From Tellurirhabdus rosea (GTDB lineage Bacteria; Bacteroidota; Bacteroidia; Cytophagales; Spirosomataceae), in contig NZ_CP111085.1 of NCBI RefSeq assembly GCF_026278345.1, forward strand, positions 2,492,001-2,556,000: a stretch of DNA of 64,000 bases, written 5' to 3'. Position numbers and translations under genes: made by a program. The notes under the pieces were generated by a model. It did not search any database and was not told the DNA's origin. It was given only the letters and a program-made list of their open reading frames with translations. This document shows, in pieces, positions 51,448 to 58,646 of this stretch (positions are counted from its first letter, which is position 1; each line of letters begins with the position of its first letter).

Positions 51448-52041
51448 ATGAATTTAAGCCGACCCGATTCCTCAGCCCGCTTGGAAACAAAAGTTTACAT
51501 TGACCGCCATGTCGAACTGGTAGAACGTTGCAAACAGGGTGACCGGAAAGCGCAGTACGAGTTGTATAAGCACTATTCTAAAGCCATGTTTAACGTATGT
51601 CTGCGCATTCTGAACCACGTGGGTGAGGCAGAAGACGTGCTGCAGGAGGCGTTTATTGACGCTTTTGGCAACCTGCATACATTTCGTTCACAATCGACAT
51701 TCGGGGCGTGGCTGAAACAGATCGTCGTCAACCGGTCCATCAACCACCTGCGCAGCCGCCGGGTGCAATGGGTGGACATCGACTCGTACCGGCTGGGCGA
51801 GGACGACGGCCCGGACGTGGCGGATTCGGAACCGTTTGACGAAGAAGGCATCCAGCTCGAAGTGGACCGCGTGCGCCGGGCCATGCAGAGCCTGCCAGAA
51901 GGATACCGGGTGGTGTTATCGCTGTACCTGTTCGAGGGCTACGATCATGAGGAAATCGGGGCTGTCCTCGGCATCAGCGAGACCACCTCCCGGACTCAGT
52001 ACATGCGGGCAAAAAAGCGGCTTTTGGAATTATTGAAATAA
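51448..52041 (+). CDS. ECF-type RNA polymerase sigma factor
   Basis: This 197-residue sigma-70 protein has region 2 (KQGDRKAQYELYKHYSKAMF and EDVLQEAFIDAFGNLHTFR) and region 4 (MQSLPEGYRVVLSLYLFEGY plus DHEEIGAVLGISETTSRTQY). It is first in an operon with a membrane anti-sigma-like protein and a DUF4097 protein, a common Bacteroidota arrangement for envelope signalling. A hairpin element sits between it and the second gene. Confidence 0.93.
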   Translation: MNLSRPDSSARLETKVYIDRHVELVERCKQGDRKAQYELYKHYSKAMFNVCLRILNHVGEAEDVLQEAFIDAFGNLHTFRSQSTFGAWLKQIVVNRSINHLRSRRVQWVDIDSYRLGEDDGPDVADSEPFDEEGIQLEVDRVRRAMQSLPEGYRVVLSLYLFEGYDHEEIGAVLGISETTSRTQYMRAKKRLLELLK

Positions 52042-52046
52042 AAAGG

Positions 52047-52134
52047 AATAGTGAATGGGCGAATAGCGGACAGGCTCCGCAGTTTCTGCCTCCCAGCAAA
52101 GCAGCGCCTGTTCGCTATTCGCCCATTCACTATT
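52047..52134. repeat. Fold-back element E13 within the sigma operon
   Basis: Left arm 52047-52075 and right arm 52106-52134 are 29 nt with one mismatch; the words are AATAGTGAATGGGCGAATAG. The 30-nt loop contains TCCGCAG and AAAGCAGC. It starts 6 nt after the sigma stop codon and ends 15 nt before the next ATG. Confidence 0.95.
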
Positions 52135-52149
52135 GCCATTGAACGAATT

Positions 52150-52731
52150 ATGAAAAGCAAATTGGAACGCTTCGTCCGGGACAACCGGGAAGATTTCGAC
52201 ACGTTTGAGCCCCGTGCCGACCTGTGGGATTCCATCGCGCAGGAACTGGGACACCAGCCCGAGCGGCGCTGGGCCGGTTCGGTATGGGTGAACAACACGT
52301 TCGGCAACCGCCGGCGGATGTGGCAGATTGCGGCATCGGTGTCGGTGATTGTCGGACTGGCGGGCGGTTTCCTGTACTTTAACAACCAGTACGGGGTTAC
52401 CCGGCAGCCCGATGTGGTGGCCGCGGCTCCAGCCCATGCCAGAGAGTTTGTTCAGTATACCCGGCTGATTGACGAAAAACGGGCTGAACTCAAAACCCTG
52501 ACCGCCAGCAACCCAGTGCTCTATCAGGAGTTCTCCACCGAGCTGAACCAGCTGGAAGCCAGTTACAAAAACCTGAGAAAAGAATTGCCCGAGAATCCCA
52601 ATCAGGAAGTGCTGATTCAGGCGATGGTGCAGAACCTGCAACTCCAGATCGACCTGCTCAACCAGCAGCTGATGATCATTCAACGAATTAAACAACAAAA
52701 CAATGAACCGAAAACGGATCAACTTATATAA
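52150..52731 (+). CDS. Membrane anti-sigma-like protein
   Basis: This 193-residue protein has a short N-terminal cytoplasmic part (RDNREDFDTFEPRADLWDSI) whose helix and W residue look like an anti-sigma interaction segment, a membrane helix at about 58-77 (MWQIAASVSVIVGLAGGFLY), and a periplasmic coiled coil (about 100-180). The position after an ECF sigma gene supports an anti-sigma role, but the zinc-binding HxxxCxxC motif of classic ZAS anti-sigmas is absent. Its last 29 nt overlap the next gene. Confidence 0.78.
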   Translation: MKSKLERFVRDNREDFDTFEPRADLWDSIAQELGHQPERRWAGSVWVNNTFGNRRRMWQIAASVSVIVGLAGGFLYFNNQYGVTRQPDVVAAAPAHAREFVQYTRLIDEKRAELKTLTASNPVLYQEFSTELNQLEASYKNLRKELPENPNQEVLIQAMVQNLQLQIDLLNQQLMIIQRIKQQNNEPKTDQLI

Positions 52732-53800
52732 TGTCCTTTTGCTTTCCCTCCTGTCGATGACCTGGGCAACGGCAAAAGACCCCGAAGTGCTGGCCGAACG
52801 CCGGAAATCAGTTGTCAAGGTTTACGACGTCAACGCCCGCAACGAACTGCATATCGAAAATCAGTTCGGACACGTGAAGGTCAACCTCTGGGACCGCAAC
52901 GAAATCCGGGTGGACATCTCCATTCTGGCCAACGCCACCAGCGACGACCGGGCGCAGCAGTACCTCGACGGCGTCGAAATCATTGAGCGCCGCCAGGGCG
53001 ACCAGATCTTTCTTCGGACGTCTATCGATAAAACCAACTTCAACGGCAACAGCTGGTCCACCAACGTCTGGCGGAAAGACGGCAAAAAAGAAGAAAATAA
53101 AAACGGCATTCAGATCGACTACACGATTTCCATGCCGAAAAACAACGCCCTGTCCGTCAAAAACCAGTTTGGCAACACCAGCATTCCCAGCTTCCACGCG
53201 CCGCTGACGGTCGTCAACAAGTTCGGCAACTTTTACGCCACCGACCTGAAAGGAGACAAAGTGGACATCGACGTGCAGTTTGGAGCCGGCGAAATCCGGG
53301 AAATGGACAACGGAAAGCTGGATTTTCAGTATTCGAAACTGGTGCTCGACAAAGCCAACGTCATCATTCTGAACAACAAATTCGGGAAGATGCAGATTGG
53401 CGAAGTGAATAAAATTGACGCTAACATCGGTTACTCGGGTGCCCGAATCGGTACCTTACGGGAAACCTGTAAAGTCAAACTAGAGTTCTCGGGTGGCTTC
53501 CGGATCGAGCAACTGCCCCGCTCCGCCGAGATGGTGGATATCCTGGCTAACTACTCGTCGGTGGTTCTACCGGTCGCCGAAAACGTAAATAGTAACTTCG
53601 ACGTAACGGTGCAATACGGCAACTTTCGCTATCCGTCCGACAACAGCCGTATCATCCTGAAAACGCAGCCCAACACCGATGAGTCCGGCCAGCGACACTA
53701 CCACTACCGGACCACTAAGCAGTACACCGGCCAGATCGGTAAAGGCGCCGGCCCCAAAGTGCGGATCGTCTCGAAGTTTGGAGACGTGAAGTTTCAGTGA
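52703..53800 (+). CDS. DUF4097-type exported beta-repeat protein
   Basis: This 365-residue protein has a signal peptide (MNRKRINLYNVLLLSLLSMTWATA) and many short strands with recurring NQFGxVxxxxW / NKFGNF-type turns, for example HIENQFGHVKVNLWDRN, SVKNQFGNTSIP and VNKFGNFYATD, as in DUF4097. These solenoid-like proteins are exported and typically sit in ECF-sigma operons. It overlaps the preceding frame by 29 nt. The last base of its stop codon precedes fold-back element E14 by 10 nt. Confidence 0.8.
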   Translation: MNRKRINLYNVLLLSLLSMTWATAKDPEVLAERRKSVVKVYDVNARNELHIENQFGHVKVNLWDRNEIRVDISILANATSDDRAQQYLDGVEIIERRQGDQIFLRTSIDKTNFNGNSWSTNVWRKDGKKEENKNGIQIDYTISMPKNNALSVKNQFGNTSIPSFHAPLTVVNKFGNFYATDLKGDKVDIDVQFGAGEIREMDNGKLDFQYSKLVLDKANVIILNNKFGKMQIGEVNKIDANIGYSGARIGTLRETCKVKLEFSGGFRIEQLPRSAEMVDILANYSSVVLPVAENVNSNFDVTVQYGNFRYPSDNSRIILKTQPNTDESGQRHYHYRTTKQYTGQIGKGAGPKVRIVSKFGDVKFQ

Positions 53801-53810
53801 AATGAGTAAA

Positions 53811-53879
53811 GGAATGAATAATGAAGGCTCCGCCTCAATCCAAATCGGATAAAGAGGCGGAGCCTTCATTATTCATTCC
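53811..53879. repeat. Fold-back element E14 with perfect 26-bp stem
   Basis: GGAATGAATAATGAAGGCTC continues to 53836 and pairs perfectly with 53854-53879, loop 17 nt. The core is GGCTCCGCCTC. It fills the gap between convergent genes, and the stop codon of the cupin gene (53869-53871) is inside the right arm. Confidence 0.97.
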
Positions 53880-54381
53880 CTTCCTTCGTCAACTCCCTGA
53901 CAACTTCCTCCAGCTCCGGAAATTCATTCAGCATCGTCGTCCGGTCGGCCATTTCGAAATCGGCGAAATCGAAGCCGGGGGCGACGGTGCAGCCCACTAG
54001 TGAATAGTCGGTTCCCTCGGCCGGTCTGGAGCCGAACCAGCATCCGGCAGGCACCACGGCCTGAAACACCTCGCCAGCCTCCGGATTGCTCCCCAGCCGA
54101 ATAATTTCCAGCGTTCCTTCAGGCGTAATCACGTACACGTTCAGCGGGCCACCGGCGTAAAAATGCCAGACTTCGTCCGCCTGGATGCGGTGCAGGGCCG
54201 AAACATGGTGACTCTCCAGCAGAAAATAAATGGCCGTGCTAAAACGGCGCGGGCCGGAAAAACGGGTCGGCAGTGCTTCGTGCGGAATGGTTTCCTCGGC
54301 GCGGTAAGTTTCCGTAAAATAGCCACCCTCGGGATGCGGCTGCATGTTGTACTTTTCGACCCAGTAAGAGGCTGGCAGCAT
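53869..54381 (-). CDS. DUF985/cupin_5 family protein
   Basis: This 170-residue cupin starts SYWVEKYNMQPHPEGGYFTE, a near-diagnostic DUF985 N-terminus, and has the barrel motif IQADEVWHFYAGGPL and the late VVPAGCWFGSRP block. The function is not established; relatives bind sugar nucleotides or small metabolites. It is downstream of recF on the minus strand, with element E15 in between. Confidence 0.88.
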   Translation of the reverse strand: MLPASYWVEKYNMQPHPEGGYFTETYRAEETIPHEALPTRFSGPRRFSTAIYFLLESHHVSALHRIQADEVWHFYAGGPLNVYVITPEGTLEIIRLGSNPEAGEVFQAVVPAGCWFGSRPAEGTDYSLVGCTVAPGFDFADFEMADRTTMLNEFPELEEVVRELTKEGNE

Positions 54382-54385
54382 GGTT

Positions 54386-54547
54386 CAATGAGTGATTGAG
54401 TGGATTTTGATTGAGTGATTTGTGAATGAGCGATTGAGTGGATTTTTGATTGAGTGAATTGCGAATGAGTGATTGAGTAAACGGCTACGACAGGTGAATG
54501 CTAGCTCTTTCACTCAACCGCTCAATCACTCATTCACTCAATCAATT
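54386..54547. repeat. Fold-back element E15, ATTGAGTG/AATGAGTG words
   Basis: The right arm (54510-54545) is CACTCAACCGCTCAATCACT plus more of the same words. The left side (54387-54479) has three partial copies of the opposite-strand words ATTGAGTG, AATGAGTG and ATTGAGCG separated by TTTTGA-like links. It lies between recF (stop TGA in the arm) and the cupin gene. Confidence 0.85.
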
Positions 54548-55630
54548 ATCTTCCGTTCGGAAATAGGCTACTTCGGTTTTCACCGACCCCAGCAGTTCCT
54601 GCGTTCGCTCGGGGCGGGCATCGGTGACGAAAATCTGACCAAAGGCCCCCTGCTCCATCAGTTCGATAAGCTTGGCGATGCGGCGGTCGTCGAGTTTATC
54701 AAAAATATCGTCCAGCAGCAGGATGGGCTTGATGCCTTTCTCGGCGTACAGTTGCTCAAACTGGGCCATCTTCAGGGCGATAACAAACGTTTTCTGCTGG
54801 CCCTGCGAGCCAAATTTCTTGAGCGCCACGCCATTGGCCTCGAACACGTAATCGTCTTTGTGTACCCCTTTCGTCGTGCGCTGTAGCTGAATGTCCTTGT
54901 GGCGGCTCCGGCGAAACTCCTGGGCAAACTCCTCGTTGGCCACCTCCGATTCATAAATGATGTCCACGGCTTCCCGGGCGTCGCTCAGGTAGGCGTAATG
55001 TTTCTGGACAATGGGCAGAAAATCGGCGATAAAGGTTTTGCGGCGCTGGTGGATGCGTTCGGCCAGTTGGAGCAGCGGTTCGTTGTACGTTTCGAGCAGG
55101 TCCTCGTCGTGGTAGCGCTGTTCGGCAAAGATCTTCAGCAGGCCGTTCCGCTGCTTCAGCACGTGCTGATACGTCAGGTAGTCGCGGAGGTAATCGTTGT
55201 CGAGCTGCGAGAGTACGCCGTCGAAAAAGTGGCGGCGGTCTTCGCTGTGTTCGCGCACCAGGTCCGTATCGTTGGGCGCCAGCAGCACCACCGGGAAGCG
55301 GCCGATGTGTTCGCTGATGCGTTCGTAAGGCTTTTTGTCCGACAGCACGGCCTTGCGCTGGCCGCGCTGGAGGCTGATGGTAATCTGCGTAGCCCGGTCG
55401 TCGTGGCGAAACGTACCGTCGACAATGAAAAAATCCGCTTCGTGTTCAATGCTCAGGGCATCCTGGTTGTGAAACGCACTTTTGGTCAGCGACAGAAAAT
55501 AAATGGCGTCCAGCAGGTTGGTTTTGCCGCTGCCATTGGGCCCGATGATGCAGTTCAATTGCGGACTAAAGCGAAAACTAGCGTCCTCATAATTCTTGAA
55601 GCTGGTCAGGGCCATTTTTTCCAAATGCAT
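54542..55630 (-). CDS. recF: DNA replication and repair protein RecF
   Basis: This 362-residue SMC-like ATPase loads RecA at gaps and repairs stalled replication. Walker A is GPNGSGKT (30-37), the signature-type GSQGQQKTFVIAL is at about 276-288, and Walker B is PILLLDDIFDKLD (about 305-317). Start 55630 excludes upstream residues without homology. A promoter sits 67 nt upstream. In most bacteria recF follows dnaN; here the neighbours are a cupin gene and pdhA. Confidence 0.95.
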   Translation of the reverse strand: MHLEKMALTSFKNYEDASFRFSPQLNCIIGPNGSGKTNLLDAIYFLSLTKSAFHNQDALSIEHEADFFIVDGTFRHDDRATQITISLQRGQRKAVLSDKKPYERISEHIGRFPVVLLAPNDTDLVREHSEDRRHFFDGVLSQLDNDYLRDYLTYQHVLKQRNGLLKIFAEQRYHDEDLLETYNEPLLQLAERIHQRRKTFIADFLPIVQKHYAYLSDAREAVDIIYESEVANEEFAQEFRRSRHKDIQLQRTTKGVHKDDYVFEANGVALKKFGSQGQQKTFVIALKMAQFEQLYAEKGIKPILLLDDIFDKLDDRRIAKLIELMEQGAFGQIFVTDARPERTQELLGSVKTEVAYFRTEDN

Positions 55631-55696
55631 CGGTATGGTTGTTAACAACGAAATCAGTAATTTCGCGGCGGCGTCCGGGCGTGTGCTTAGTGGCAA

Positions 55697-55725
55697 CAAA
55701 GATAAAGACCCTTTCGTTGTAACAA
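55697..55725 (-). promoter_or_regulatory. Bacteroidota promoter of recF
   Basis: On the minus strand TTG (55725-55723) is followed after 18 nt by TATCTTTG (55704-55697), a full TAnnTTTG match. The spacing is 1 nt below the usual 19-21. Confidence 0.6.
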
Positions 55726-55802
55726 GCTTTGGATTCGTTCGTCCCGGCACGTGAACGATTTCCGTTTCCGTCGGTTATCTTATTCTACGTTCACCAAAGA
55801 AC

Positions 55803-56849
55803 ATGGCAGTAAAAGAAAAATCAAAGCGGGGTGCCGAGGCGGAACAAACGCCGGCCGCCGCCAAAGCGACCCATCCGAAAGAGCGTTACCTGTACTGGTA
55901 CGAGTCGATGCTGCTGCAACGCAAGTTTGAGGAAAAAGCCGGTCAGCTGTACGGGCAGCAGAAGATTCGTGGTTTCTGCCACCTATACATCGGTCAGGAA
56001 GCCTGCTCGTCAGGTGCCTACACGGCGCTGACCAAAGACGATAAATGGATTACGGCCTACCGCGACCACGGCATTCCGCTGGCGCTGGGCTCGGACCCGA
56101 AGGCCGTGATGGCCGAACTGTTTGCCAAGCAGACGGGCTCGTCGAAAGGCAAGGGCGGTTCCATGCACATATTCGACAAATCCGTCAACTTCGTAGGGGG
56201 CCACGGAATCGTTGGGGCCCAGATTCCCCTCGGTGCCGGGATTGCTTTCGCGGAGAAATACAACAAAACCCAGAACCTCTGCATCTGTTTCTTCGGAGAC
56301 GGAGCCGTGCGTCAGGGTGCCCTGCACGAAGCCTTCAACATGGCCATGACCTGGAAACTGCCGGTTATTTTCGTGGTGGAGAACAACGGCTACGCCATGG
56401 GAACGTCCGTGGCCCGTACGTCGAACGTAACGGAGTTGTACACCATCGGCGAAGCGTACGACATGCCTTCTGAGCCGGTTGACGCCATGGACGTCGAAAC
56501 GGTGCACGAAGCCGTCGGCCGTGCCGCCGCCCGTGCCCGCGCCGGAGAAGGCCCGACCTTCCTCGAATTCCGGACGTACCGCTACCGGGGCCACTCGATG
56601 TCGGACCCGCAGAAGTACCGCACCAAAGAGGAGGTTGAGCAGTACAAGCAGCGTGACCCGGTCGAACTCATCAAAGCCCGCATTCTGGAGCGCAACATCG
56701 CGACCGAAGAAGAACTGGCCGAAATCGACCGCAAGATCAAAGCCCAGGTAGACGAATCGGTGAAGTTCGCCGAAGAATCGCCCCTGCCGCCGGCCGAAGA
56801 AGCGTTCAAGGACGTTTACATGGAAGATTATCCGTTCCTGATGGAATAA
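55803..56849 (+). CDS. pdhA: Pyruvate dehydrogenase E1 component, alpha subunit
   Basis: This 348-residue thiamine-diphosphate enzyme subunit has the TPP motif CFFGDGAVRQGALHEAFNMA (about 163-182) closing in ENNGYAMGTSVAR, plus TYRYRGHSMSDPQKYR, the phosphorylation-loop region. It decarboxylates pyruvate within the pyruvate dehydrogenase complex to feed acetyl-CoA. The beta subunit and E2 genes are not in the window. A long purine/pyrimidine-rich element follows. Confidence 0.95.
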   Translation: MAVKEKSKRGAEAEQTPAAAKATHPKERYLYWYESMLLQRKFEEKAGQLYGQQKIRGFCHLYIGQEACSSGAYTALTKDDKWITAYRDHGIPLALGSDPKAVMAELFAKQTGSSKGKGGSMHIFDKSVNFVGGHGIVGAQIPLGAGIAFAEKYNKTQNLCICFFGDGAVRQGALHEAFNMAMTWKLPVIFVVENNGYAMGTSVARTSNVTELYTIGEAYDMPSEPVDAMDVETVHEAVGRAAARARAGEGPTFLEFRTYRYRGHSMSDPQKYRTKEEVEQYKQRDPVELIKARILERNIATEEELAEIDRKIKAQVDESVKFAEESPLPPAEEAFKDVYMEDYPFLME

Positions 56850-56860
56850 ATGGGATTTTG

Positions 56861-57065
56861 GTTTAGAGAAAAGACAGGGGAGTTTAGACAATAGACAAGG
56901 GACAAAGAAACTCCAGTCAGAAAGAGAGTGAGTGCAATTCCGGCTTCCGGTCCTGCCTCACTCTCTTTTCTTTTCTCCGGTCCCCCTTTCCTTGTCTCTT
57001 GTTTCTTTCCTCTTATCCCCTCTCATCTCTTTTCTCTCATCTCTTGTCTCTTGTCTCTCGTCTAA
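56861..57065. repeat. Fold-back element E16, AGACAAGAGAC words
   Basis: The left arm contains AGAGAAAAGACAGGGGAGTT, then TAGACAATAGACAAGGGAC and AAAGAGAGTGAG. The right arm (56958-57062) holds the inverted words, with TTGTCTC repeated three or more times. The core is GAGAGTGAG/CTCACTCTC around TTCCGGCTTCCGG. It is strongly purine-rich on one side and pyrimidine-rich on the other. Confidence 0.75.
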
Positions 57066-57113
57066 TACTCAAAACTTTGTCCGGCTTTTTCTTTTTACTA
57101 TGCAATAATCTTG

Positions 57114-57121
57114 TAATTTTG
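57114..57121 (+). promoter_or_regulatory. -7 box of the TPR protein gene
   Basis: TAATTTTG matches TAnnTTTG and lies 23 nt before the ATG. The upstream T-rich stretch CTTTTTC has no strict TTTG. Confidence 0.55.
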
Positions 57122-57143
57122 CACCTCAAATTTGTCAGTTTAC

Positions 57144-57845
57144 ATGAGTAAGCAAAACACAGGCTCTAAGCTGGAGTTTCTGGAAGATCCGGACGCATTG
57201 GCGGATCAGTTGGGCAAAGCCGAATTTTTCTTTGAAAAGAACCGGAATGTCGTTCTGGGCATCGTCGGGGCCATTGTGCTGGCGATTGTTGGCTATTTCG
57301 GCTATCGCTATTACCTGAGCAGCCAGAATGAGGAAGCCCAGGCGGTTATGTATCCGTCTGTCCACGAATGGGAAGCGGATTCTGTGAAGAAAGCCCTGAG
57401 CGGCAACGGAGCGAATCCGGGTCTGCTGGCCGTGGCTGACGATTACAGCGCGACCAAGGCGGGGAAACTGGCCAGCTTTTATGCCGGAGTAGCTCTGCTG
57501 AAACAGGGTAAATTCGATGAGGCTATCGAGAAGCTGAAAAACTTCAGCTCAGACGACCTGCTGGTGCAGGCGCGCGCCTACTCGCTCATCGGAGATGCGT
57601 ACTCTGAGAAAAAAGCCTACGGCGAAGCCATTGATTACTACAAAAAAGCCGCTGATTATCAGCCGAATAAGTTCTTTACACCGGGTTATCTGATGAAACT
57701 GGCTGTTGCGTACGAGCAGAACAAGCAGACCAGCGAAGCCATCGAGACCTACAACCAGCTGCTGGAGAAGTACCCGACTTCGGCCGAAGCGGTGACCGCC
57801 AAGAAATATAAATCCATGCTCGAAAGCATGGCCGGCGAGTCGTAA
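57144..57845 (+). CDS. Membrane-anchored tetratricopeptide protein
   Basis: This 233-residue protein has one membrane helix at about 36-57 (NVVLGIVGAIVLAIVGYFGY) and then TPR motifs (ASFYAGVALLKQGKFDEAIE, ARAYSLIGDAYSEKKAYGEA, and KLAVAYEQNKQTSEAIETYN). The layout, with the N-terminus inside and TPRs outside, resembles YfgM/BamD-like helper proteins of the Sec pathway or outer membrane. Start 57144 follows the promoter box closely. A terminator follows. Confidence 0.85.
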   Translation: MSKQNTGSKLEFLEDPDALADQLGKAEFFFEKNRNVVLGIVGAIVLAIVGYFGYRYYLSSQNEEAQAVMYPSVHEWEADSVKKALSGNGANPGLLAVADDYSATKAGKLASFYAGVALLKQGKFDEAIEKLKNFSSDDLLVQARAYSLIGDAYSEKKAYGEAIDYYKKAADYQPNKFFTPGYLMKLAVAYEQNKQTSEAIETYNQLLEKYPTSAEAVTAKKYKSMLESMAGES

Positions 57846-57872
57846 CCGTATCGAAGCAGCAAGCAACATACG

Positions 57873-57906
57873 AAGGACAAAGCCGGCGGGCTTTGTCCTT
57901 TTTTTA
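57873..57906 (+). terminator. Intrinsic terminator
   Basis: AAGGACAAAGCC (57873-57884) pairs perfectly with 57889-57900, loop GGCG, followed by a run of T, 28 nt after the TPR stop codon. Confidence 0.92.
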
Positions 57907-57918
57907 TGATCAGCTTTT

Positions 57919-58006
57919 GAATGGTTCAACGGGTATAGGCTAAACGGTCAAACTTACGGACCGAAACGTATGAGGCAACGCTGACCATTTAGCCGCTCAA
58001 CCATTC
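57919..58006. repeat. Fold-back element E17, GAATGGTT/GCTAAA words
   Basis: The left arm (57919-57950) GAATGGTTCAACGGGTATAG plus GCTAAACGGTCA is matched by the inverted right arm (57982-58006) with GCTAAATGGTCA and GAATGGTTGAGCGG on the other strand. It lies between a terminator and the ribH start. Confidence 0.75.
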
Positions 58007-58024
58007 GACCATAAAAAAACAACC

Positions 58025-58525
58025 ATGGCAACCGAACTCAAAAACCTTAGCGAATTTTCTACCGAAAACCTGCCGGACATCAGCCACCGGCGCTTCGCCC
58101 TCGTCGTGGCGGAATGGAATGCCGAAGTGACCGAAGCCCTGGCCAGAGGGGCCTACGATACGCTTATCCAGTACGGCGCCAAACCCGGCAACATCCTCCG
58201 GGGCAACGTCCCGGGCAGTTTTGAACTGACGCTGGCTTCGCAGTGGTTTGCCCAGCGGGACGACATCGACGCCGTTATTGCCATCGGCTGTGTCATCCAG
58301 GGCGAAACCAAGCACAACGACTACATCAACCACGCCGTGGCCCAGGGCCTGACCAACGTGGGGCTGAAGACCGCCAAGCCCGTCATTTTCGGCGTCCTCA
58401 CCCCCAACAACCAGCAGCAGGCCCTCGACCGCGCCGGCGGCAAACACGGCAACAAAGGCGACGAAGCCGCCATGACCGCGATCAAAATGCTCGGACTGCA
58501 GAAGTTCGTGTACAGTAAATATTGA
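58025..58525 (+). CDS. ribH: 6,7-dimethyl-8-ribityllumazine synthase
   Basis: This 166-residue enzyme joins 5-amino-6-ribitylamino-uracil and a 4-carbon phosphate in riboflavin synthesis. Diagnostic blocks are VPGSFELTLA, AIGCVIQGETKHNDYI (catalytic His in KHND) and FGVLTPNNQQQALDRAGG. The core is preceded by about 20 extra residues. Other rib genes are not adjacent, and no FMN riboswitch is visible. The last codon and TGA overlap the left arm of element E18. Confidence 0.95.
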   Translation: MATELKNLSEFSTENLPDISHRRFALVVAEWNAEVTEALARGAYDTLIQYGAKPGNILRGNVPGSFELTLASQWFAQRDDIDAVIAIGCVIQGETKHNDYINHAVAQGLTNVGLKTAKPVIFGVLTPNNQQQALDRAGGKHGNKGDEAAMTAIKMLGLQKFVYSKY

Positions 58526-58640
58526 TTGAGCGAATGAGTGATTGAGTGGCGTGTATCGTCACAACTCACTCATTCACTCAATCACTCAACAGAGTTATCG
58601 TCAACAAACCGCCCATTCACAATTCACTAATTCACTATTG
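58521..58640. repeat. Fold-back element E18, ATTGAGTG words
   Basis: Left arm 58521-58548 (ATTGAGCGAATGAGTGATTG...) and right arm 58564-58590 (ACTCACTCATTCACTCAATC...) are inverted counterparts. A single extra arm of ATTCACTAATTCAC-type words, related to E13, follows at 58611-58640, just before the aspartate kinase ATG. The ribH TGA (58523-58525) lies in the left arm. Confidence 0.85.
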
Positions 58641-58646
58641 TAAACA

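Noticed and set aside
53811-53879. Fold-back elements as ordinary intrinsic terminators
   Set aside because: Several true terminators with short GC stems and T-runs occur separately nearby, while most of the elements lack a T-run and have long AT-rich word-based arms. A termination function is still possible but is not the simple type.
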